A stretch of 64,000 bases of DNA from Hericium rajendrae (Eukaryota > Basidiomycota > Agaricomycetes > Russulales > Hericiaceae), in assembly GCA_033439255.1 (NCBI GenBank), contig CM065878.1, positions 186,001 through 250,000 on the forward strand, read 5' to 3'. The translations under genes and the position numbers were made by a program. Under the pieces are notes generated by a model. It was not told the origin of the DNA. It made no database searches and saw nothing but the letters and a program-made list of their open reading frames with translations. Positions 32,105-43,240 of this stretch are shown here, piece after piece; positions within the stretch are counted from its first letter, which is position 1; each line of letters starts with the position of its first letter.

Positions 32105-33130
32105 GGACATTGATGCAGATGGAACAGCTAAACTCTTTATGGACAATGTCTGAAAACACTTTGGACTCCCTGACAAGATGATCTCAGATAGAGGACCCCA
32201 ATTTGCATCTAAAGTCCTTCAAAGCATCTACAAAGGACTGGGAATCTGATCAACACTCAGTACAGCATATCACCCCCAGACTGATGGAAGCACAGAGCAT
32301 GTCAATCAAGAAATTGAGCAATACCTCTATGCCTTCTGTAATGCTCACATGGACGATTGGGCAGATCTCCTCCCCTTCACTGAATTCTCACACAATATCA
32401 AGGTACATTTGGCCACACGGAAGACACCCTTTGAATTACTCCACGGGTTTCAACCCCGCTTCCAACCAAAGATCCACCTAAACCCCGCTGTTCCTACAGC
32501 GGAACAAAGATTGATGACAATGCAGAAGGCCCAAGATGAAGCCAAAGCAAGCCAGATGATAGCCACCGAGGACATGTGCTGACAAGAAGACAAATATGGA
32601 AAAGATGGACCTACCTTCAAACAAGGCAATAAAGTCTGGCTGGACGGCAAGAACCTCAGGCTCCAGTATCCCAAAGCTAAGTTTGGACTTAAACGACAAG
32701 GACCTTTCAAGATCATCCAAGTCATTAGTCCAGTCAACTATAAACTGAAACTACCACTGACCTGGAAGATCCACCCAGTCTTCCATGCGGGACTTCTCAC
32801 GCCATACCACGAAACACCAGAACATGGCCTGAACTATATGCCCCCTCCCCCAGAGGTTATAGACGGAGAACAAGAGTGAGAAGTCGAAGGTGTGGTCAAA
32901 TCTTGTGTTTATGGCAAAAACTGATGCCTTCAATACCTCATCAAATGGAAGGGATTCCCTGATGCAGAAATGTCATGGGAACCAGCTGGAAATGTTGCAA
33001 ATGCCAAGGACAAGATTGCAGAGTATCATTGGAAGCACCCAGGTGCTCCAAGGCCCATCAGAAGCCTTGGAATTGAGGCCGAGGCCTTTCATCAATCACT
33101 GCGAGAACCCTTCACTGCCAGCGCATAAAA
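32105..33130 (+). pseudogene. Chromovirus integrase core, C-terminal part and chromodomain
   Basis: Resumes pol after N2: SDRGPQFASK (second catalytic D, near 32190), STAYHPQTDGSTEHVNQEIE (E near 32305), then the C-terminal barrel with PFKIIQV and YKLKLP. A chromodomain follows: QYLIKWKGFPDAEMSWEPA (near 32935), an aromatic-cage-type fold that in relatives directs insertion to heterochromatin. TGA stops at 32149, 32248, 32580, 32878 and 32923 disable it. Confidence 0.9.
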
Positions 33131-33255
33131 AGGAGCCTCACGAGTCCTTTCCAAGCCAGCATCCAAACTGGATACTACCACTACCACACTCCTCGTCCTC
33201 AACTTTGTCCTCAGCCTCCTCACTCTCACCCTCACCTTTCTTATCTATTATCAAC

Positions 33256-34063
33256 CAATGCCTGCCCTCACCTTCCCTGCCATCCTCTCTGCTGCGGGCC
33301 TCTCTGCCCCCAGCCTTCCATCCCCAGCTGCTGCTTCCCAGAACTCCCTCCCCAACCTCATTACACTGGATGACTCTGAACCCACTGCTTCGTCCAGTTC
33401 TTCGGCGGCCCTCACCCTCAGTGACACCGAGTCTAGCAACGGAGTCTACAGCCCGGGGGCTCATTCCTGGGCTGCGTCTGAATGGCGCACGGATGAGCGA
33501 CAGGGAAGATTTGACCCTGTCATCGTCAATGTCATCACGACCATCAGTGATGACCACCCCATCACCCCACACCCTGTATCCTCCTCCAATGCCACACCCG
33601 ATGCACCCCCTGCCACCTTGGCCTTTCATGCCAAGAAACTCTTCTGCTTCCACTGCCACAGGTGGGGCACATTGTGAGGGACTGCGGAAGGCAATGTTGT
33701 CGAGACACCCAGAGAGCCTAGCACTCAGGAGGACCACCACCCGCTCCTGCCCAACCAACTGTCCACTGGGACACCCACCACAAGGCTTGGGATTCAGTTC
33801 CCCCTGTCGACCAATGCCTCAATCCCACTGCCAGAGTCTTCTGCGAGCACCGGGAGCTTCTCCACAACTGCCTTCACAGCACCGACGCAGCCATCGACAA
33901 GTTGCTTGAGGAGCAGAAGTACTGGTTAGACCGACTGTGGGAGGTGGAGTGGAAGAACCCACCTCGCCCCTTGAAGGAGGAGGTCTGTGGAACTCGATGC
34001 GGCTGGAGGGATGAGGAGGACCAGCATGACCCGAGCTGGGGCCTCCCTGGGTGGCACTTCTAG
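33256..34063 (+). pseudogene. Extra ORF with zinc knuckle between chromodomain and 3' LTR
   Basis: A 139-codon open frame starts at 33258 (MPALTFPAILSAAG), serine/proline rich and acidic. Near 33645-33690 the sequence encodes CFHCH in one frame and VGHIVRDC in the next, which together make a CCHC knuckle if one base is adjusted. The second frame then encodes a helical C-terminus (TDAAIDKLLEEQKYWLDRLW) ending near 34063. The order resembles a second gag-like protein. Chromoviruses normally end at the chromodomain, so an added 3' ORF is unusual. Confidence 0.55.
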
Positions 34064-34099
34064 GACACATCGGGCTGACACATCATGGAAAGGGGGTGG

Positions 34100-34616
34100 T
34101 GTTAAGAACCGTACATTTCATTTCTTAACTTGACATCACTCCCTTCGACATCCCCACCATGGTCGATGTCCCGTTGCTCTATTCCCTTTATTTAACCATA
34201 TCTACATACACACATGGATTCTTATCGCACTGCCTCGATCCACTATCCACTTCCATCATGATCATTGCAGTACTACCCTATCTACTCCTTCATCATGTTT
34301 CATTTCCATCATGTGCAGTACGATGCTGCACAATGCACAGTTACTACCATCGCCTTAGATACGACTCATAGCTGTGCATCCTCCTGTATTTAACCGGTTG
34401 AGCTGAGTCCCTTAGACCTCAGCTTAACCACTTTGCAACTCTATAGGATTTACATCCTGTCAGTCGCCAGTGCCCTTTAAGTCCCTCTGCCTTGCACTTC
34501 CCTCTCTCAATTGCTCTTGACTCTCTTCATCATTGATTGCCTCTTGAGCAGGTCAGCCTTTCTTTGTGTGTAGCCTGAGCCCCTACTCGGTCACTACAGG
34601 ATGTTAGTCCTTAGCA
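34100..34616 (+). repeat. 3' LTR of the chromovirus
   Basis: 517 bases from TGTTAAGAACC to GTCCTTAGCA, directly after the polypurine tract GGAAAGGGGGTGG. Contains a GTATTTAACC TATA-like site near 34386. Confidence 0.88.
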
Positions 34617-35218
34617 GCCTCTGGCACAATGCCCGGCTATGCCCGGCCCAGTCTCGGCAAGCTGCATTTGATGCTCCGATCGCCACGTCTATATAAGATG
34701 TGCGCGACATGCTTCCTCTCTCTTTTCTTACGACTATCATCTCCCGTCTTTTGTCGCTCTCTCTTTTCCTGCCTCAACTCTCTGATGTTCGGTAAGTTGT
34801 TATACTGTTGCTATATTGTTTCATTGTTCACTAACCCTACTGTTCTTTATAGACTTCTACATTTTCACTTTTATTATCTTAAGTAAGTTTTATGTTTTTT
34901 ATATCTGTATCTTGTATACTAATTTGTTGACTTTGCCTTTTAGATTATTTTCGCTTTTTCTTATCTATGTAGTAAGTCTTATCTTATCTTATTTATCTAT
35001 TCTTTTTATCTATTCTTTTATCTTTCAGTTTTATCTTATCTTATCTTTGAATCTTATCTCATCTTATCTTGTATGTTTTGTTATCTTATCTTGAAGTGTT
35101 GGTTTTTGTAGTGTATTATAGATATGTAGTGTCTGTAACTTTGTATTAAATTAAATGTGTTATAATTTTTTTTTTTTGAAATATAATGCTTTTAAATTTT
35201 CGATGTTTTAAATGTTCT
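34617..35218. other. TATA-containing and T-rich spacer
   Basis: Begins with a GC-balanced stretch holding TCTATATAAG (34688), then from about 34780 becomes T-rich with many TTATCTTATC repeats (34975-35095) and a T9 run near 35170. It looks like part of another element, but I find no end for it and no gene. Confidence 0.4.
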
Positions 35219-35709
35219 ATGGTGCAGGATGGCTAAAGGCCACTACTTCTGTACAACCCAAATAGAAAGGCTGGTTTTCACCTGATTTTCTATCCCTCTG
35301 GCCAAAGTGCTCCATTTGAGAAAAGGAACAATCCTATCAGAGCAAATGTCGCTAGAGTCAAAACTGACAGACTAATTTATTTTGGTCCCGTAAATTTGGC
35401 CAACCACGTAAGCATATACCATATATGGCACATATACATGCAATAACTACCTAATTGGGATGGTGCCTAACAGGGACCCTCACTCGAAACTTGCTTGAAA
35501 CAGATCAATTGGAGGGCAAAGTACAATAGAACAGGTCAGAATCAGAGTCGGCTTGCATTCTGGCAGTTCATAGGTGCATTGTGTGGTGAAAATATGCATA
35601 TCCAGGCCCTTATTGTAATTTTTTTTTGGCCAGGCCAATTTGGCCACTGTACAAAGGTAGTGGCCATAAGGTGTCCCGCACTATATGAACTGCCAGAATG
35701 CAAGCCAAC

Positions 35710-36196
35710 TGTAACGGACGATAGAGGTCGAGCCGCTACTGCCCGGGAAGTCCAAGGTAGGCGAGCGAGTGAGGAGGGTATAAAGGTGTCGTAGACCTCC
35801 TAGAGAGAGTCCACGAGCTAGAGCTAACAGAACCGAGGATGCCTCAGTCCTGCAGCCAAGCAGATGAGTGATGAGCTGGCACCTCCTCTGAGGGCCAGCA
35901 GCAGATATAGACCTCCTGATGAGGGTATTGGGGGCCACACACCTTCCTTTGAGGGTTGGATCCCAAGAGAACCTTTCAGATATGAGGAGAACAAGCAGAG
36001 ACTGAGACAAAAGCAGACAGATGGTGGTGAGTTGGCAAGATAGATCCTTATTCCCAATAAGGAAATCCGCTCTAAGTACATGATTCAAACTCAGCTATCC
36101 TAATAAGGAAACTCTGTAAAACTCGAAAAGTAAGCCAGGTAGAAAAGAGTAAGAAAGTAGAAGACTATAGTAGTAACTGATAAACCATCCGTTACA
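35710..36196 (-). repeat. LTR (3' in element orientation)
   Basis: 487 bases, identical to 39250-39736; 9-base inverted terminal motif TGTAACGGA/TCCGTTACA. Confidence 0.95.
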
Positions 36197-38408
36197 GAGC
36201 CCCCCCACTTTCTTGGTCTTTGAGACTCCTGAACACAAGGTGAGTAGTGCAAAGCTGAGAATGAACAAAGCAGAAAGGGAACAAGACAAAAGAAGAAAGA
36301 AGAAAAAGGGTTAAAGTAGAAAAATCAGAGAAAAATCTAGAGAAGAAAGTAGAAACAAGATAAAAGTGAAAAATTAGAGTGAAAATTTAGAGTGAAAAAT
36401 TAGAGAAGAAAATTAAAGAGAAAATCTGCATGTGAAGCTCTGCAGCTCCAGACTTAACTGCACCAAGCTCTCTTAACAGAGCAGCCTCCAACCCTAGCCA
36501 AGCTACAAGTCCTCCGGCTGCAGCACTTCACATCCAAAAGGGAAGGATGAAAGATGCTAAGCCAAGGCCACAGGCTATCTCAGCCACCCAGACTCCAGAC
36601 TGCTCTCAGCAAAGAGACAGGATCTCTTCAGCTCCTAGGTCTCCAAGCTGGTCTCAGGATGGCTGAGGCCTGAGGCATCCAGCCACTCCTCCAGTCTGCT
36701 CACAGCAGGAAGGCAGGATCTCACAAGCTCCTATGCAGCTCCCAGCTGCTCTCAGCCCTAAGGGTCTGACTCCAAAGGAATGCTGGATCCAGTGCTCTGC
36801 AAGGCTCCAGCCTCCCTCCTATACATCCTTATAGCCCCCCATCGCTAGCTCTGTGCAGGTACTCCCAGTAGATGGACAGGGGGAGCGAAACCTCCATACC
36901 TCTAAGGTCCCAAAATCCTGAAAACTGTGCCACAGGCCCTAGTCACACAAGCCCCCCCAGACTCCGCATCAGAAACTAGATGGAAGTCCAAAATATGGGT
37001 GGATGGTGGGGTCGAGGACGGACGATGAGTGAGGCATGCGAGCCCCCCCAGACTGGTGCAGGAGATTTGAGTTGAGAGTAGACAGGATTGAATGAGGATT
37101 GCAGAGCGGAAGAGCAGCGAGGGTTGCAGAGAAAGGGATGGATGCCATCCCTAGGATGTTGAAGGAGATGAGGATGGAGAGAAGGGATTTGCGGAGCGAG
37201 GTCATGTCGGATTAGGACGTGTGAGGGCGCGTTTTGGAGGTGTGAACAATGCGGAGGAGACACAAAAATCCGCTTGTTGATTAGTGGTCTGGATGCCGAG
37301 ATATGGCCGAGCCAAAAGAGGCCTAAATCGCCAAGTGACTTGCTGGATGACTACCCAAGCCATAGAATACCCCAGAGCTTGTATAGGGATTCAAAAGCGT
37401 TCGAGTATGCGAGCAGAGCGCAAAAATCCGCTTCGAAATCGGTCCAGTATTAAGGGAGATACCAGCTGGCACTCAGGAGGGGCAGCAGGGTGAGTAGCCC
37501 CTCGAGCATAATGAGAACCGGTGGTCGGATCTGGACGTATGAGGGCTCGTTCGAAGCGTATTTGCAATGCGGACTCGGGCCAAAAGTCCGTTTGGTCATA
37601 GCTAGCATGAGCGCCACGCTATGGCCATCTTAGCGCACCAGGAAGCGTCCTTGATACCCTCGGATTCCAAGGGGATGGCTGGACACTCTGAAAAGTGTCC
37701 TGGTGAGCGGAACGGTCCTAAAGGCACACATTGACGTGCAAAAACCCAGTTCCAAATCGATAGAGGGAAAGGAGAGATACAGCAGTGCAATATGATCTCT
37801 CCTCCAGGCAGAGCAGGATCGCCGATGAAATGGGAACTAGGGCTCCAATCAGCTCGTGCAAGGGCTCGTTGGATTCGTGTGGATGGTCCGAATCGAGGCG
37901 TCCTGTCCGTATAAGGATCCGTGCAGAACTGACTTCATGAGCCCCAGGATAGTCCGGCCATAGGAGATGGACTATGGCGAAGATTTAGGTTGGGTCTTCT
38001 CCCAGGGTGAAAGCGGTTATGCGAAGGTGTATCAAATGCTCCATGGATTCCACGGAGCAAGTTTCGAAGGAATAGAAGAAAATTTGAAGGAAATACAGTG
38101 AAATTTCGCTTCAGAGGGAGGATGAGGAGAGCATGAAGATATCTTGACAACCGCTGGAGCGCTTGAGACGTTCTTGGGCTCGTTCGAAAGCGTTTGAAAA
38201 GGCGAAGAGGATGGTGGAGTGGTTTAAGGAGCAGGGGCAACGTACAAAGCACGATTTGCATCCAAACCCTCCCTACATCGCCTGACAGAGCCTGATTTCA
38301 GTGATCTACAGCCCCCCCAGCCTCCTGGACTTGAAGCGAGGTGGAAAGCGTTTGAAAAGCGAATAGGATACAAAAGAAACCGAGGGAATCCGTCCAGAAA
38401 TGAGAGAG

Positions 38409-38954
38409 TTAGAGAGGGGGTGAACTACCAGGCTCCCTGACCCTCTCCTCGGCATGGGAGTTCTCGAGGCAAGGCCCTGTTGATAGAGCGATGAAGCGAA
38501 GCATCTCTATGAGGACTAGAGATGCATATAGAGCCCTCCAAGCAGCCAGAATTGGGCCGAAGGAGGAGCTGGAGGCAGGGAGCTGCCCAGAGGAGGAGGA
38601 GGCCTGGAATGGCCGAGCGAGTCTTGCGTCAACAGACAGTGGCCGGAGAACACATGGGACATGGTCTGTGCGAAGGTAGAGAGCTCCTGGGACTGCCAGG
38701 GACATGGATTCCACGTCCCTGAGGTCCTCAACTCGAGGAGGAGGAGGAGTCTTGATGGCAGGAGGAAGAGCACCTGCATACTGGAATAGGATATCGACAC
38801 CTTCGGCGACTCGTGCCTGCAAAGTGCGCCAGGCCCAACGAACATCCCAGGGAGACGGTGACCCATGGAGACAGGAACAGAGAACGAGATCCCTGTCGAC
38901 CATAAAGACAGAACTCGGGGGGTATGGCAGGCAAAACCCAACTTGATCGAGCAA
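38409..38954 (-). CDS. Longest internal ORF of the young LTR element (possibly gag-derived)
   Basis: About 180 codons on the element's sense strand, near its 5' LTR, rich in P, S, L and R (ALPPAIKTPPPPRVEDLRD). No zinc knuckle or protease motif is seen and no gag family was recognised, so a gag remnant is only a guess from position. The rest of the interior (36197-38400) has only short frames. Confidence 0.3.
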   Translation of the reverse strand: MLDQVGFCLPYPPSSVFMVDRDLVLCSCLHGSPSPWDVRWAWRTLQARVAEGVDILFQYAGALPPAIKTPPPPRVEDLRDVESMSLAVPGALYLRTDHVPCVLRPLSVDARLARPFQASSSSGQLPASSSSFGPILAAWRALYASLVLIEMLRFIALSTGPCLENSHAEERVREPGSSPPL

Positions 38955-39249
38955 CGATTGAAGTCACTCGATGACCTCTAAGGCAAAGTGGAGCAAGGGC
39001 TCCCTGATCCGAAACTGATGGGCTCGGATACCAAGCCCATTGTCGACAAGATCACTGTCGACAAGGGAATGAGACCGGAGAGCAAGAACGCGGCTCTCCA
39101 GCGAATGGCGATAAGACGACTTGACATCGTCGCTTGAGATAAGGAACCTGGACATGGATGCCACGTCCAGGGAGAGGGGAACTGAATGAGACATGTGAAG
39201 TCCTCACCAGCCAGCCAGAGACAAGTGGACTTCCGGATATGTCCACCTT

Positions 39250-39736
39250 TGTAACGGACGATAGAGGTCGAGCCGCTACTGCCCGGGAAGTCCAAGGTAG
39301 GCGAGCGAGTGAGGAGGGTATAAAGGTGTCGTAGACCTCCTAGAGAGAGTCCACGAGCTAGAGCTAACAGAACCGAGGATGCCTCAGTCCTGCAGCCAAG
39401 CAGATGAGTGATGAGCTGGCACCTCCTCTGAGGGCCAGCAGCAGATATAGACCTCCTGATGAGGGTATTGGGGGCCACACACCTTCCTTTGAGGGTTGGA
39501 TCCCAAGAGAACCTTTCAGATATGAGGAGAACAAGCAGAGACTGAGACAAAAGCAGACAGATGGTGGTGAGTTGGCAAGATAGATCCTTATTCCCAATAA
39601 GGAAATCCGCTCTAAGTACATGATTCAAACTCAGCTATCCTAATAAGGAAACTCTGTAAAACTCGAAAAGTAAGCCAGGTAGAAAAGAGTAAGAAAGTAG
39701 AAGACTATAGTAGTAACTGATAAACCATCCGTTACA
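39250..39736 (-). repeat. LTR (5' in element orientation)
   Basis: Identical to 35710-36196; followed on the right by the second CCAAC. Confidence 0.95.
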
Positions 39737-40069
39737 CCAACTCTGATTCTGACCTGTTCTATTGCACTTTGCCCTCCAATTGATCTGTTTCAAGCAAGTT
39801 TCGAGTGAGGGTCCCTGTTAGGCACCATCCCAATTAGGTAGTTATTGCATGTATATGTGCCATATATGGTATATGCTTACGTGGTTGGCCAAATTTACGG
39901 GACCAAAATAAATTAGTCTGTCAGTTTTGACTCTAGCAACATTTGCTCTGGTAGGATTGTTCCTTTTCTCAAACGGAGCACTTTGGCCAGAGGGATAGAA
40001 AATCAGGTGAAAACCAGCCTTTCTATTTGGGTTGTACAGAAGTAGTGGCCTTTAGCCATCCTGCACCAT

Positions 40070-40318
40070 ATAATGCAGAAAATTTGAACTGCTGGACTTG
40101 TCAACCTAGCATCTGTGAGCCTGCAGGTTGCCTCTACAGTGCAAAAATCCCATGAACTACAGAAGCTACAGTAGGTTGCTCTCTGATGCATGTAATATTG
40201 GGTTGAATTCAGTATCTGAACATCGGCTATCATATGTCTATTTGTAGTACAGGCACTGATACTGTAGCATAACATAACATCGCTCTGGCTATCAATCAAA
40301 AAACACTTTTTCCTGATG
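40070..40318. mobile_element. N3: right end of a third CATCAGG-type element
   Basis: The minus strand from 40318 reads CATCAGGAAAAAGTG, matching N2, followed by a GATTGATAGCC segment also seen at the N2 right end (GGTGATAGCC). Subterminal ACTGTAGC/GCTACAGTAG units lie at 40170-40270. The left end was not found; it may be lost to the chromovirus or foldback side. Confidence 0.6.
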
Positions 40319-40320
40319 AG

Positions 40321-40700
40321 TGGCCTAAGGCTGTAAGTTATGGGTCAAAGCCAGCTGGAATCACCTTTTTTGGTCTGTAAGCCATGAACCAGCTGGATTC
40401 GGGAATAGACTGTAGGTTATGGGTCAGCTTGCATAGATATGTACTGCAGTTTACGGTGCAGCTCGGTCACCCATATTTAATGCCTCACAAACTATGGCCC
40501 AGCTCAACTGGCCTCGTCCCTGTCCAGATTGACCAGCCTGGTCTCGGACCACTGCATGCACATTCAGACTCAGACTCAGACTCGGATTCAGACTTGTATT
40601 ATTCAGACTCGAATTTGGATTCAGACTTGGAATTTCCCATTCTCAGATCCTTAGGCCTTGGACTTAGGCTCAAATCTGACTGCAGATCCAGATTCACTCA
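40321..40700. repeat. Decayed inverted copy of 19860-20205
   Basis: Reverse complement of the region downstream of D, with CG to TG/CA changes at most CpG sites (for example CCGAGTCCGAG to CTGAGTCTGAG). It lies downstream of A3. Confidence 0.8.
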
Positions 40701-40888
40701 ACGGACTTGAGACAACCAGTTTCAGCATGCAATGGACCAGTATATGAGAATCAGAATACAATTGTATTGTCAGCAGACTACTACTTTCTCAGCCAGACTA
40801 TCCACACAATGAAGGGAACTACTGATAAATGTGCACAAGAATTGATGCCTGACTAAATAAAATGTAAATAATGAGGAACTGACTGTGA

Positions 40889-42843
40889 CTATGCACTCTT
40901 GACCTGGATCCTTGTGACGAGGTGTGCCACCTGGTCCTTCAATGTGTTCTGGTCCACCTGGAGGTTTCACATCTGGCCCTGCAGCACAATGTAGTCCTCC
41001 TCCAGGTGCTGCTGCCCCAAACTGTTGTCACATGTGTGATTCTTGATGAGCCCTCGGATCTTGCACACTTCCTCCTTGAGGTCATCGACCTGGCTTTGGA
41101 GAGACTGCACCATTGACCATGAGCATTGTGTGAGGTCCTGAATTGAGTGCAAGCTCACATCACTGGTCAGAGTGACATGACTATTAGAGCTGTTCTTGGC
41201 ACCACTGCCACTGCCCAGTCCTCTTGATAAGAGGGTAAGCACTACATCCCCAGACCAGTCAAAGGACTTCTCACCTGAAGCCTTCCCTTCAATGGCACCT
41301 GGCAATCCTCTAGCTGCAGACAGACTACCCTCTTGGTCCGGGTGATGTGGGAGCAGCATGCAGGGTTTCTTCCCCACAGGAGGTGCAGCAGGAACTGGTT
41401 CTGCTCCATCGTTGTCTGTGACAACATATTCTGGGAACTTTGGAGGGCCTAGAAATATGGTTAATGAGCCCCCATACTCTCAGCGATGGAGTGGATTACC
41501 TTTACGTTTCTGTCCTGAGACATTGGTAGCTCGTTCTGCTGCTTGCTCCATGGCTTTCTGCTCCCCACCTTCTCCATCGGAACCTCTCTTGTCTGTTCTA
41601 TGGGTCTTGCCCTGCCCACCTGCCAAGGGACACTTAGCTCAGTGTTTCCAACACCATCAGCATGCTTCATTCGAATTTTCAGACCGTACGCATCGAGTAC
41701 CCTTTTGACTACAGGGGGAACAAGGTGGGGACTGAATGAAGACTTTAGCATGCAGGAACAAACAAGAGAAAGGCAGATATGCTTACCACTACAGGTAGGT
41801 CATCTGGGGGCCCATTGGGCATAGGACTCCCTTTACCCTTCTTTCCCATTCCATTATCTGCAGGAGGATCCTGCACATCTGGAGAGCTCTCCACTTCAGC
41901 ATGATGGGGTCGGTCCAGTTCCTGATCCCCCAGACTGCCTGCCATAATCACATCGAGCTGTTCATTATGTGCAACTTGGAGGCCAAACTGGACTGGTGGA
42001 GCTGGTGCAGTCATGGCCAGGGTCATTGGAGCTCCAGAGGGAATCTGGACTGGGATGTGATGGTCTTCTGTAAATGTGATCAAAGATCCGGATGGCCTCT
42101 GCTCATTTCTCTCCAGAGGATCATCAGTTGTTGCACTCTGAGTAGTGCTTAGTGGTGCCAGATGGGGTGCAGATGTGAAACCAACAGGCTTAACAGCCAT
42201 TTCAGTTGTTGCTAAGATGGCATGTCCCATGGATTGTACAGCAGGGGGTCAGATCAGTCTGCTGGTTGATGCAGTAGGTGTCTTTCCACCATCAATGGAC
42301 TCAGCAGACCACACAGACTCAGTAGGAAGGCATTCTGTGGCCCCACATGATGTTGCCAGGACTGCAGGGGGGGGGGGCACAGTTGTGTTGTGATCCAAAT
42401 CTTCTGAAACCCACCAATGCTCTGACAATGGAATTCTCCTCACACACTTCGACCAATCATCCCTCCCCTCCAAAAAGGAGTCCACCATGCCCGTGAAGGT
42501 CTTCAGATCCAACATTTTCTTCACCCTCATGAGAGCAACCAAATTCCTGCCAATAGTGTAGATCAGCAGGGGTAATGTGAATGTCTTGTTCTTGTCCATC
42601 ACTTTGAGCATTTGAATGATGCAAGACACTGTGTCCTAACAACATGACCCCAGTAAGCTAAATGTACAAGCTAAAAGCTAGAACAGAACTTACACATTCT
42701 TTCAACAATCGGCAGTGCCACCACTCCTGGTGCTTGTTCGACATTGGCTGAATCTCAATGGCCTTCTTCAAAGCGACCAGGGCACACCCCACATGGGCCT
42801 CGTGCAATTGAAGGTTGCCGAGGAGTTCTGAAATAGTAGTCAT
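40889..42843 (-). pseudogene. A3: decayed A-type gene with C-terminal coiled coil
   Basis: ATG at 42843. Exon 1 42843-42694 (50 codons, MTTISELL, V18-G19) and exon 2 from 42635 match A1/A2, with HWW where they have RWW. The rest encodes a proline/threonine-rich region, then KRVLDAYGLKIRMKHADG (41708), and ends in a coiled coil (VQSLQSQVDDLKEEVCKIRG; NLQVDQNTLKDQVAHL) stopping at 40889. TGA codons near 42243 and at 40967-40969 interrupt frames that continue well beyond them; both fit CGA to TGA. The 41.8 kb intron join is out of phase by my reading. The N-terminus is A-like while the coiled coil recalls D, so the family may combine both modules. Confidence 0.6.
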
Positions 42844-43240
42844 ACCAGGTGGGCAAACAATGTCAATGAAGTGAGTGTGGGAGGGGGAACAGTACAACTG
42901 TGCTGGCAGACACAGCATCCAGCAATAGCCACTGGATGGGCAATCTGAGATGACCATGATGCATAACTGTGACAACATATTGGCGAAGCACACCTCCATG
43001 CAGACCGAGAATGCCTTTACTGGGTCCCGTCTGCTTGTCCTGTTCTTGTCCTCTCAAAACAATATGTCTGACAATACCACAAAACAAACAGTCCTGAACA
43101 AGGTTAGAATGCACTTGTAAACCTGTCACTATCAGTCCACTTAAACATGTCTCTTTTTGGACTCCATTGCTCCTGCCTCCTTGTGTTGCATGTACAGGAC
43201 TCCACTCTTGCTTCGCACCAGTCGCCAAACTGCCAGAACC

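Larger units (their letters stand above)
20258..34616 (+). mobile_element. Ty3/gypsy chromovirus, decayed, with two nested elements
   Basis: Order: truncated 5' LTR, gag, protease, RT-RNase H, integrase (split twice by insertions), chromodomain, an extra zinc-knuckle ORF, polypurine tract (GGAAAGGGGGTGG, 34087-34099) and full 3' LTR. Order and chromodomain place it in the fungal chromoviruses. Removing the Harbinger element (25935-27900) and N2 (28368-32102) leaves about 8.6 kb. All twelve premature stops I found in its frames are TGA at positions where arginine is often expected (CGA), so it is an old, CpG-decayed copy and not autonomous. Confidence 0.9.
35710..39736 (-). mobile_element. Young non-autonomous LTR retrotransposon, identical LTRs, CCAAC duplication
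   Basis: Direct repeats of 487 bases (35710-36196 and 39250-39736) are identical by full comparison, start TGTAACGGA and end TCCGTTACA. The flanks carry CCAAC at 35705-35709 and 39737-39741. The interior, 3.05 kb, holds no reverse transcriptase, so it depends on another element. On the minus strand a polypurine tract (AAGAAAGTGGGGGGGCTC) abuts the LTR at 36197, giving the orientation. Related G7 tracts recur near 36953, 37045 and 38313. Confidence 0.92.
35219..40069. repeat. Long foldback (inverted repeat) of a captured gene fragment, split by an LTR element
   Basis: The left arm 35219-35572 is the reverse complement of 35684-35709 joined to 39742-40069. With the LTR element and one CCAAC removed, the arms are about 354 bases around a 111-base spacer. 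The arms are about 95% identical by eye. The left arm encodes, in the plus direction, two exon-like stretches (NPNRKAGFHLIFYPSGQS; RLIYFGPVNLANH then GPSLETCLKQINWRAKYN) separated by a GTAAGC...CTAACAG intron, so a spliced gene piece was captured. Transcription across it would give a long hairpin RNA. Confidence 0.75.

Noticed and set aside
20760-32925. UGA recoding (alternative genetic code) as reason for many TGA
   Set aside because: Intact genes nearby use TGA as the real stop (E1, F-box gene); decay at CpG explains it better.
32890-33909. 339-codon frame over the chromovirus 3' end
   Set aside because: Shadow of the chromodomain and extra ORF in another frame; Ser/Pro composition only.
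34975-35095. TTATCTTATC array as CRISPR-like repeat
   Set aside because: Simple-sequence repeat without unique spacers, in a eukaryotic context.
39019-39036. TTGGTATCCGAGC on the minus strand as a primer-binding site of the young LTR element
   Set aside because: It lies about 214 bases inside the LTR end, while the site should adjoin the LTR; kept as coincidence.
19860-40700. A 20 kb giant transposon bounded by the inverted repeats
   Set aside because: The repeats lie downstream of D and A3 in both copies, so they are better explained as an inverted segmental duplication; no target duplication seen.
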